A DNA stretch of 64,000 bases from CAIYRG01 sp964494505 (GTDB taxonomy: Bacteria; Pseudomonadota; Alphaproteobacteria; Micropepsales; Micropepsaceae). Below are positions 57,093 through 64,000 of this stretch, piece after piece (within the stretch, counting starts at the first letter, position 1; the number at the start of each line of letters is the position of its first letter). Made by a program: the position numbers and the translations under genes. The stretch covers positions 20,794 to 84,793 of the forward strand of contig CAZBRO010000024.1 in NCBI GenBank assembly GCA_964494505.1. The letters run 5' to 3'. The notes beneath the pieces are model-generated. The model did not search any database. It was not told where the DNA came from and was given only the letters and a program-made list of their open reading frames with translations.

Positions 57093-59792
57093 TCACGCTG
57101 CGGCGCGGTACTCTTCGGCTACTTCCAGCCGCCACCGTTGATAGCCGTGCACCACGCCATCCTCGACGATTTTCACCCCGTCGACGATACGTCCCTTATG
57201 ACCGCCGAGCCACCGCCCGAGCCGCCCGCTGTTGATAGCGCCGTTGACACCGGCGACGACCAGCAATGCCTCGCGGAAGTCGGGATGGACGAATTCAGAA
57301 CCGCTATATGTCTGATGCTGTTCCGTCGCCCGTTCGATGATTGCCCGAGCCGTGATCGGCATCATTCCGACCGTGTCCCGCCATTGCCCGATCACGTTCC
57401 GCAGCGCGCCGAGCTTCGGATCCGCTTTGCGGACATCCTCCATCGTGTCACACGGATCGGCTTCCCCGAGCCAGATCAGCGCATCGCGCACCCATCGCGA
57501 CCAGTCCGAAAATGAGCCAAGCGGGTCGCGCAGTTGAGGGCGGCCGGCGACGTGATAGGCGCGAAGGATCGTGAGCGCGGCGACTGCGAACTCACCCCGG
57601 TGCTCCCGCGCCCTCTGCACGGGCTCAAAATCGAACTTCCGCAACTCTGGGCGTTCGACGCCGGGATCAAGCGGGCAATGGATCGCGCGCCGCGTCACGT
57701 CGCCCATGATCGTGAGATTGTTGCCGGTCGCGAAGAACATGACGTTGCTCGGCACCCCCTCGTTTAACGATTTGCCGAGCACGCGAACATTGACCGTCGA
57801 TTGGGTTAGCGCTTGGCACAGCGCCACGCCGCCGAGCGGTGCATCACAGTTATCAATGGAGATGATTGCGTCGCCGGCGATCAGTGAGGCGCCGATCCGC
57901 TTTTCCATTTCCTCTTCGTCGGCGCCCTGTGCGGTAACCGCCGCTTCGTGGCCAGTTGTGATCACGCTCGAAATGTCCACGAGCTTAGATTTTCCGGAGC
58001 CTGCCACTGGCGCGCTGAATGCGTGCATCGGGGCCGTGGCCAAGGAGCGCCGGATCATCGCCGTCAGAATTCCGGAAAGCGCCACGGAGCGGCCGGCACT
58101 ATTCACGAAAGGAAATCCCGCGATTAACTCACCCAGATAGTCTAACGCCTTCAGCGCGTCATCGCGGGTCGGCTCGGATGGAACCATCGGAAATAACGCG
58201 CCACGCGGATCAAAGAGAAGCCCCGTGGCATGATCATAGCCGACCGCCTCCAGGATCGACCCGTCCGCGCGTAACGTTGGCGCGTTAATCACGCCAGTCA
58301 GGACCCGGAGGTTCCACTGGCCCTCGCGCTGCAGGTATGTATCCACGATGCGCAGCGGCACATCGAAGGGATGCCATTCTTTGGCCTTCGAATCGTAGCG
58401 TTGGAATTCCGCCGCGCGCATCATTATCTCACCGAGATTGTGATTTCGCACTGGGACAAGGCTCTGGACTTCGATTTTGCGCCCATCTGAGGTCAAGACG
58501 GTCGACATCGCCGGGCGGACTATCTTATTCGCGCGTTGATAGAGGTCGGCACCGGCTTTCAGAAGCGCGGATTCCGCATCGTCGACGGCCTGCACGAGCC
58601 CGCCAGAAACCCAACGAACAACCGATCGCGCCTCCGGACACGCTTCCGTGCGCGTTTCAGTGGATGCAGACACGTCATGGGCCTGCTCAATCGCGGCAGG
58701 AACTTTCGGTTCGACCTGGCGCGGCACCTGAGTACCCGCCGGCGTCAGGACCGCCATGACCTGGGCTTTCACTGCATCGCTGCCTTCACGCACCAAGAGG
58801 TCGTTAAAATCGGTGGGATTGCCCTCTGCCGACGCGAACTTCGGGACAGCCACGAGGCCGCGGACGCGCTCCGCCGCTTCCCGGGCCCGAGTGACACCGG
58901 GGTTGTCGATGGGCGTCTTGGTCCAACGGTCATTATCCGCCGCGACCAGGATCACGGCGTCCTTCCATTGATTCCGAACCTTCTCAGCCACGGGCAGGAG
59001 GTTGCCGGCGTCGAACGCCACGACCACCGCAAGCCCCGTGGCCATGCTGAGCGATGCGCCGGTTGCATAGCCTTCACAGATCACCACGACAGTCTTACCG
59101 TCGACCTCCGTCGTCTTCCCGATGGTGAAGAAGCAGCCCCGCTTCTCCCCGCCGGGCAGGAAGTCTTTATCGCGCCGCAGCGCATTCTTGTCGTCCGGGA
59201 AGATTGCCTGCAACGAAACGATTTCATTTTTCGTGCGCTTAATCGGCACCAGGAGCGCATTCGACACGCGGGCCTCACGGACCTCTCCGGTGTTCGGGTC
59301 GGTCCCATATTCCCGCACCCAGTCGCCGACGCGGAGACAGAATGGCGCGACGCCCTTGCGTTTCAGATATGGGTGGACGTCGCTCGCCTCCGCCGCACCG
59401 TTCCAGATCGCGTTGGCGCGTTCCGCCGCCATGGCGTGCATGGCGGCTTCTTCCTCAGCCCGCCGGCGACGGTCCGACTCCATCTTCTCCTTGAACGCGG
59501 CGCGTTCCTCCGCCGTCAGCGGCTTCGAGCCCTTGGCCGACCAGGTGATTTTCTTGTCGCCGTACCGCTTATTGCAACCGAAGGCTCCGGCTGGCTTCTC
59601 ATCGAGGTGGAGCAGCGCCCATGCATTACGGCTACCTTTGTGGTCGCCCTCGACGTGGTAGCGATGAATCTTCCCGTCCGCGATGATTTGGCCGCGCACG
59701 ACGATACCAGCCGCCGCCATCGCGTCCTGGAATTCGCGAATTGCGTCGGCCGGGTTCGGCGGTGCTTCAGGGAACCGGACGGGCGCATTCAT
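57093..59792 (-). CDS. Phage/plasmid primase-helicase (Toprim plus AAA-type ATPase)
   Basis: The 899-residue protein has an N-terminal domain with HPYLKRKGVAPFCLRVGDWV. A Toprim core follows (VVVICEGYATGASLSMATGL, VVVAFDAGNLLPVAEK, VILVAADNDRW). The C-terminal ATPase has Walker A PVAGSGKSKLVDISSVI and acidic IISIDNCDAPLGG, then TGNNLTIMGDVTRRAIHCPL. It would prime and unwind DNA for element replication. The ATG at 59792 (MNAPVRFPEAP) was preferred over one 14 codons upstream. It is the main replication gene of this module. Confidence 0.9.
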   Translation of the reverse strand: MNAPVRFPEAPPNPADAIREFQDAMAAAGIVVRGQIIADGKIHRYHVEGDHKGSRNAWALLHLDEKPAGAFGCNKRYGDKKITWSAKGSKPLTAEERAAFKEKMESDRRRRAEEEAAMHAMAAERANAIWNGAAEASDVHPYLKRKGVAPFCLRVGDWVREYGTDPNTGEVREARVSNALLVPIKRTKNEIVSLQAIFPDDKNALRRDKDFLPGGEKRGCFFTIGKTTEVDGKTVVVICEGYATGASLSMATGLAVVVAFDAGNLLPVAEKVRNQWKDAVILVAADNDRWTKTPIDNPGVTRAREAAERVRGLVAVPKFASAEGNPTDFNDLLVREGSDAVKAQVMAVLTPAGTQVPRQVEPKVPAAIEQAHDVSASTETRTEACPEARSVVRWVSGGLVQAVDDAESALLKAGADLYQRANKIVRPAMSTVLTSDGRKIEVQSLVPVRNHNLGEIMMRAAEFQRYDSKAKEWHPFDVPLRIVDTYLQREGQWNLRVLTGVINAPTLRADGSILEAVGYDHATGLLFDPRGALFPMVPSEPTRDDALKALDYLGELIAGFPFVNSAGRSVALSGILTAMIRRSLATAPMHAFSAPVAGSGKSKLVDISSVITTGHEAAVTAQGADEEEMEKRIGASLIAGDAIISIDNCDAPLGGVALCQALTQSTVNVRVLGKSLNEGVPSNVMFFATGNNLTIMGDVTRRAIHCPLDPGVERPELRKFDFEPVQRAREHRGEFAVAALTILRAYHVAGRPQLRDPLGSFSDWSRWVRDALIWLGEADPCDTMEDVRKADPKLGALRNVIGQWRDTVGMMPITARAIIERATEQHQTYSGSEFVHPDFREALLVVAGVNGAINSGRLGRWLGGHKGRIVDGVKIVEDGVVHGYQRWRLEVAEEYRAAA

Positions 59793-59951
59793 GGCCGCAC
59801 CCGCGAAATGCAGCGTACACGGATAATTTCGCAAAGCGCCAATCTTGTCGCTTGCGTCGAATCGATCGCGTGAGTATTATTGAAATGGATCGAGCGGGTA
59901 GCCGATTTCATTTCACCAGCGCCGCGGTTTGCCGACCGCGGCGTTGTTTTT

Positions 59952-60179
59952 TTATGCACATTGCCCTCCCAGCGCCGCGCGGCGCTTGGCGATCTCACGT
60001 TGGAGTTTCACAATGTTCTGAATCGTCGCAGGCAGCCGTGCCGAGCGGTATCGCCGCGGAGTCGCGCGCGCGACCCCTGCCGCCTCGCACACCTCGCACA
60101 TCGGGGATTTCAATTCTCGCGCACCGGCGTGAATTTCCTCGATCGCGCGCCGAAAGGTGGCACCAAAATCATCCTGCAT
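59952..60179 (-). CDS. Small helix-turn-helix-like phage regulator
   Basis: The 75-residue product begins MQDDFGATFRRAIEEIHAGA, has a Cys-x-x-Cys (PMCEVCEAAGVARAT), and ends with basic helices (RRYRSARLPATIQNIVKLQR). The AAGVARATPRRYRS stretch looks like a helix-turn-helix. It resembles short regulators encoded before replication genes in phages. The specific role is unknown. Confidence 0.6.
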   Translation of the reverse strand: MQDDFGATFRRAIEEIHAGARELKSPMCEVCEAAGVARATPRRYRSARLPATIQNIVKLQREIAKRRAALGGQCA

Positions 60180-60419
60180 GGCCGAGGGCCTCCTGCTGAC
60201 TTCCGAATTAATGCTCGCGGCACGACAGAAATGGCGCAAAGCGTTTTTTTTGATCGCGGGTGATTTATTTCTCAGAGGCCACGATTTCCGAATGAAATGC
60301 CGGGGATTTGCTGGGGTTTTGGACGCAGCGGAGGCCCGGCGTAGGCACGCTTGTCGCAGCCGGGAGGCCTTGACCCGCCGCGGAGATCGCCGCCGGCGGC
60401 ACGCCGCCCCGCCCCGAAG

Positions 60420-60680
60420 TCAGCATTCCGCAGCCACTATTTCGGCCGGGAACGCAGGCGAGCGGGCCGGATTTAGGGTGCAACGAATCCCGATGTCGCG
60501 CGCGGGACGTTTGCCACGACCAGGGAGAGTTGACCCGCAAATGCAAATCGCCGCGGGCGAAGTGGCCTTGGCCGTAATTCCACAATCGGCGCAGCGCAGC
60601 ACGGTGGGGTCGATGTCACCAACGAGTACGCGCCCGAGACAGGCCCGGCAAATATGATCCGTGAGCCGATACGCGCTCAA
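60420..60680 (-). CDS. Zinc-ribbon phage protein
   Basis: The 86-residue product has cysteine pairs in HICRACLGRVL, VLRCADCGITAKA and AAICICG, enough for a zinc ribbon. Such proteins occur beside primase genes in phages. Its ATG overlaps the end of the upstream gene by four bases (ATGA), so the two are coupled. Function is unknown. Confidence 0.72.
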   Translation of the reverse strand: MSAYRLTDHICRACLGRVLVGDIDPTVLRCADCGITAKATSPAAICICGSTLPGRGKRPARDIGIRCTLNPARSPAFPAEIVAAEC

Positions 60681-61261
60681 TGAATTGCTCCGGGGATCGC
60701 CACACCAGCGCGACCGAAATAGACGCGCCCTTTAGTGGTGCGCTGGACCTGGGCCATGGTCTCCACGCGGTCGACGGCCATCACGGCGTGGTCGAAGACT
60801 TTGCCGTCGACGACGCAGCGAAGCGGTATGGTATAAATGGGCTTCAGGCCGATGGGTTTGTGCCCCCGACCATTCCGGCCGATCCTGACTTCCCGTTCCC
60901 GATTATAGCAGGACACGCAGCGTCGGTTCCCGACGATGCGCACGCCGCCGGCCCCGCAGCGCGGACAGATATTTGAACCGTAGAGTTTTGAGAAGAACGT
61001 GACCGCCCTGTTCGCATGAGCGGCACCTACGACGCAGGTATTACAATGCAGAAACGGTTCAAGCGCCTGCCCTTTGGCCACTTCTGCAATTCGGAACCGG
61101 GACGCGCAGGCCTTTGCGCTCAGGGTGGCCTGATATGGCTCACACCTGAACAATTTCTGTGGACAGCCGGGGACGCTCGTATAGCGCACCCCGGCTGCCA
61201 CGCCCGGTTCTTCGATTGTCACTGTATGCCTCACCCGACTAACGGCTTCATTGCCCGACAT
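60677..61261 (-). CDS. Cysteine-rich phage protein, putative zinc finger
   Basis: The 194-residue product carries CxxC pairs in FLHCNTCVVG, NICPRCGAGGVRI and RRCVSCYNREREVR, then a basic stretch (GRNGRGHKPIGLKPIY). Two zinc-binding units suggest nucleic acid binding. The start at 61261 (MSGNEAVSRV) is the first ATG after an upstream stop context. It precedes the zinc-ribbon gene by overlap. No named family is recognised. Confidence 0.68.
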   Translation of the reverse strand: MSGNEAVSRVRHTVTIEEPGVAAGVRYTSVPGCPQKLFRCEPYQATLSAKACASRFRIAEVAKGQALEPFLHCNTCVVGAAHANRAVTFFSKLYGSNICPRCGAGGVRIVGNRRCVSCYNREREVRIGRNGRGHKPIGLKPIYTIPLRCVVDGKVFDHAVMAVDRVETMAQVQRTTKGRVYFGRAGVAIPGAIH

Positions 61262-61402
61262 GCAGCCGAGTCGCAACAGTAAATGGGCCGCGAATTACAG
61301 AGGCCCAGATGATCTGGCGTGAACCCCGCAACGCCCGCCTGGTCTCGAAGGAGTGCGAGACACTGCGATGACGAGTCGCGGCGCGCGTTGCGGGGAACTT
61401 GG

Positions 61403-61654
61403 TTACGCGGCCGCGCGTTCGTCCCAGGGGAAACTTGGCACGAATTCCCACGACGGGAGGCCAGCGGCTTGGTCCTTTGCCTGCGAAATGTGCTGAATGC
61501 TCCGCCGCACCTGAATCGGGCGGCCGGCCGGGAACAGCGTAATATCCACGCCGCCGTGGCCGGAAATCCTAGTAATGACCGCAGGCGTTTCGTCACCCGA
61601 CCCATCACGAAATACAACCCGCATGCCGCGCCGAGCGATTTGCTGTTTTTCCAT
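61403..61654 (-). CDS. Small hypothetical phage protein
   Basis: The 83-residue product begins MEKQQIARRGMRVVFRDGSG and continues TPAVITRISGHGGVDITLFP, beta-rich by composition and probably a small barrel. A ribosome site (AAGGAGCAAGAACG) lies just before the ATG, a strong sign that it is real. No function is known. Confidence 0.65.
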   Translation of the reverse strand: MEKQQIARRGMRVVFRDGSGDETPAVITRISGHGGVDITLFPAGRPIQVRRSIQHISQAKDQAAGLPSWEFVPSFPWDERAAA

Positions 61655-61737
61655 CGTTCTTGCTCCTTGTGAATCGGTAAAAAATCATCGCACAACAAGC
61701 CGATTCGGAAACCCCCAGACTTTCATTTGTCCACACT

Positions 61738-62349
61738 CTAGGCACCCCCGAACGAGAACCCGCGTTCATCGTTCATCAGGCGCAGACGTTCCATAATCGC
61801 GGCCTGCACCTCCGGCGACGCGCGACCTATCTCGTCCAAAATCACCCCGTAAAAATCTTGCATGCGACGGAGATCGAAGGCCTCGTGCCAGGTCTTCAAG
61901 ATCGTCTCGATCAGTTCGCGACGCAGCTTGACGGATTGCGCGAAGAACACCGGGTTCTTGATCCCCCGCGCTCCTGTCGCTTCGTCCGGCTTGCCCATCG
62001 AGTATTCGCGGATCAGCACCGCATCGACCATCAGATCACGCAGGTGGTCCATGAGATGAATGTTGTCCATCGCGCGCGTTGCCTCGCGCGCCACCGGCTT
62101 TGGCGGCGCTGCCGAAATGGCGGTGCTCGGGTTCAGCGCTCGAATACGTTCGGCTGCGTCCAGCGCCGCTGTCACCAAAGGGCCACGAATGGCGGGCTCA
62201 TCCTTCGCGCGAGCGACCAGGCGCCAAAACTTTCTGATTCCAACGTCCGGATAATTATCACGAACGGTCTTCCAATTGGTGGAGCCGACCCTTCTGAGGT
62301 GCGCGATAATCGCGTCATAGCAGTCAGCGGCGCCGTCATTCTCTGACAT
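61738..62349 (-). CDS. Hypothetical phage protein, possible small terminase
   Basis: The 203-residue product has an N-terminal helix-turn-helix-like part (CYDAIIAHLRRVGSTNWKTV, GIRKFWRLVARAKDEP), a proline-alanine hinge and a helical C-terminal half (LRRELIETILKTWHEAFDLR). DNA-binding head plus oligomerising tail resembles small terminase subunits, but I cannot confirm this. Position next to a tail-type gene supports a packaging or structural module. Confidence 0.5.
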   Translation of the reverse strand: MSENDGAADCYDAIIAHLRRVGSTNWKTVRDNYPDVGIRKFWRLVARAKDEPAIRGPLVTAALDAAERIRALNPSTAISAAPPKPVAREATRAMDNIHLMDHLRDLMVDAVLIREYSMGKPDEATGARGIKNPVFFAQSVKLRRELIETILKTWHEAFDLRRMQDFYGVILDEIGRASPEVQAAIMERLRLMNDERGFSFGGA

Positions 62350-62408
62350 TTTGCAGTCCCTCTGTGGTTACACGCGCGACGGCGAGTGTGATTCAAAAAC
62401 CTGGACGC

Positions 62409-63998
62409 TCATCGCGACAGCCATCCCGGATCGAACTGCGTCATCGCGGTTCCGGCCGGACGGCCGACCACGAAGGGCTTGATGCGCGCCGTGCCGACCG
62501 AGCGGCCGGCGGAGTCGATCGCCGGCAGATGCACCTCTCCGGTGAGGCCGAGATTGAGGTTTACCGCGCGCGCGGCGGCTTCTGCCTTCCCGTTCGGATC
62601 ACCAGCCGGCAGCGGCGTTCCGAGTTTGTCGATGTAGCCGTTCGTTTCGGCATTGTTCCACTTCGAGCGGTCCCAGCCGGAATTATAGGCGCGCGCCGCA
62701 TCGAGCGGATTGCCGAATTTCTGCATGTTCTCTGTCATGATCGCGCGATGGATTGCGACGGCATCGTTCGGATCGTCCGGGTTCAGCTTGCGACCCAGAC
62801 TGGTCTCAAGTCGCGCCAGCGTTGCCGGCATGACTTGCGCCATCCCCTGAGCCCCGCGCGGGCTGCGCCAGCCTGGCTTGAATCCGCTTTCGATGTTGAT
62901 CATGCGTTCGGAGAACCCGGGCGGCAGGCCAAGCATCTGGTCCGTTTGCATGAGCCCTGCGGCCATCGCACCGCGCATGTTCTGATGAAACATCCCGCGG
63001 TAGCCCTGTGCCGCCATCTGCTCCGGTGTCGGCCGCGGCGCCGGTGCTGGAGCCATCACGTTCGCCATGGCGACCGCGGCCTTGCGGATATCGTTCAACG
63101 GTTCGAGCAGTAGCCCACCGACCTTGGTCAGTTCGCGCTTCATGTCCGCGATGGTTTCGCGAACCGCCTGGCCTGTCGTTTCTTCCTGACCATGCGCGCT
63201 GAGCACGCGGGCGAACTCGATTTGCGCCTGCCCGAAATCGCCGGCGCGCACCGCCGAACCGAGCCGGAGCTTCTCATCAGCCGGGATATCGGCGCGGCCG
63301 CCGATGCCCTCCATCATTTCCCGCAGGCCAGCCATGTCGCGGACGCTGCCGAGGCGTGCCAAGCTGGCGAACCCGGTTTCGTTGAGCTTGGTGATATCAA
63401 GCCCGGCGGCGCCGACGAGGCGGCCCGTTGCGCCGACATCCTCCGGCGTCATCCGATCCAGAACGGCCGCGGCTTGGAGAGATTGCAGCCCGAATTGATT
63501 CTTCATCGCTTCGAGCCGGAGCGACCGCCCAGAGGCCGCGAAGTCCGCGACCGCCGCCAAGACTTCATCGGCCTTTGCGGTGTAGCCGCCCTTTTCGATC
63601 GACTCCGCGATCATCAGCGCGAGTTGCCGGTTCGACTGGTCATCGCCGGCGACGTGCAGCCGCCGCATTGTCCCGAAGAACTCGACGCCGGCCGCCGGAT
63701 CAAGCCCGAACGAGCGCGAGAACGAGGTGCCGGTGCGAATCGCCTGCCCGATATTGGCGCCGCGGAGATCGCCGGCAGTCTTCGCGAATTGCTGGCCGAG
63801 GCGCACCGACTCGACGAAGGTAAGCCCGAGCCCCGCTGTCGCGTCGCGCGCGTCTTGGCGGAGTTTGTCGAAGCTCACCCCGAGATCGCCGGCGCGGCGC
63901 TTCAGGGTATCGACGCCGACGGATTCCTCCGTCGCCATGTCGACGGCGCTTCCCGCCATGGACATGACGCTCTGGATACCGGCGAGCGCCAGCATCCC
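62409..63998 (-). CDS. Tape-measure-like phage protein with lytic transglycosylase domain (partial)
   Basis: At least 528 residues are visible. The N-terminal part is helical and glycine-alanine-rich like tail tape-measure proteins (GIQSVMSMAGSAVDMA, ARDATAGLGLTFVESVRLG). The C-terminal part has an SLT transglycosylase domain with the catalytic glutamate in ERMINIESGFKPGW and SPRGAQGMAQVMPATLARLE. It probably helps phage DNA cross the cell wall. The first visible ATG is at 63995, but the frame is open to the window edge, so the true start is likely outside. Confidence 0.8.
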   Translation of the reverse strand, partial: GMLALAGIQSVMSMAGSAVDMATEESVGVDTLKRRAGDLGVSFDKLRQDARDATAGLGLTFVESVRLGQQFAKTAGDLRGANIGQAIRTGTSFSRSFGLDPAAGVEFFGTMRRLHVAGDDQSNRQLALMIAESIEKGGYTAKADEVLAAVADFAASGRSLRLEAMKNQFGLQSLQAAAVLDRMTPEDVGATGRLVGAAGLDITKLNETGFASLARLGSVRDMAGLREMMEGIGGRADIPADEKLRLGSAVRAGDFGQAQIEFARVLSAHGQEETTGQAVRETIADMKRELTKVGGLLLEPLNDIRKAAVAMANVMAPAPAPRPTPEQMAAQGYRGMFHQNMRGAMAAGLMQTDQMLGLPPGFSERMINIESGFKPGWRSPRGAQGMAQVMPATLARLETSLGRKLNPDDPNDAVAIHRAIMTENMQKFGNPLDAARAYNSGWDRSKWNNAETNGYIDKLGTPLPAGDPNGKAEAAARAVNLNLGLTGEVHLPAIDSAGRSVGTARIKPFVVGRPAGTAMTQFDPGWLSR

Positions 63999-64000
63999 CT

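Overview
The window looks like an alphaproteobacterial chromosome. The evidence is high GC, a circularly permuted two-piece tmRNA gene, a SciP/DUF1153 CtrA-inhibitor homologue, a DUF4169 protein, HWE-type kinase signalling and the bamD-recN-ligA order. I cannot name the genus. A Caulobacterales-, Rhizobiales- or Micropepsaceae-like organism would fit.

Region 1 (1-46.8 kb) is core chromosome. It runs: a truncated XRE regulator; bamD-recN-ligA (outer-membrane assembly, DNA repair and ligation); prmA-pepP; uvrD; a two-subunit 3-oxoacid CoA-transferase; a secreted beta-propeller with a haem motif; DUF4169 and glutathione S-transferase; the cell-shape cluster mreB-mreC-mreD-mrdA-rodA; branched-chain amino acid genes (leuA, ilvC, ilvN, ilvB); miaA; serB; a DUF433/DUF5615 toxin-antitoxin pair; degP, hflK-hflC and mrp; sciP; folA and thyA. 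Both leuA and ilvB are preceded by short leader ORFs rich in Leu or Leu/Val codons, so both are probably controlled by attenuation.

Region 2 (16.98-20.06 kb) is a 3.08-kb IS1595-family element inside that core. It has 26-bp terminal inverted repeats and an exact 8-bp target duplication. It landed in an array of CTTGTCGAAGGGTGAG-type repeats. Besides the transposase it carries a same-strand cargo: an XRE-ImmA/IrrE metalloprotease protein, a DUF4411 PIN-like protein and two small unknown proteins. This is the best candidate here for a self-moving toxin-antitoxin or defence cassette.

Region 3 (46.84 kb to the end) starts with the ssrA tmRNA gene, followed at once by a repeat of its 3' part, phased 10-bp repeats and a tyrosine integrase. 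An integrated element therefore follows. Its left part holds a histidine kinase and response regulator, a lone LuxR-type DNA-binding domain, three diverged copies of a tiny helical protein, a serine recombinase and several small unknown genes. Its right part (57-64 kb, minus strand) is phage-like: a Toprim primase-helicase, zinc-ribbon proteins, a possible packaging protein and a tape-measure-like protein with a lytic transglycosylase domain that runs off the window. Repeats of two families (CTTCGACAAGCTCA and CCTCCCCCGTAAACGGGGGAGG) are scattered through the core and in places form the ends of genes.
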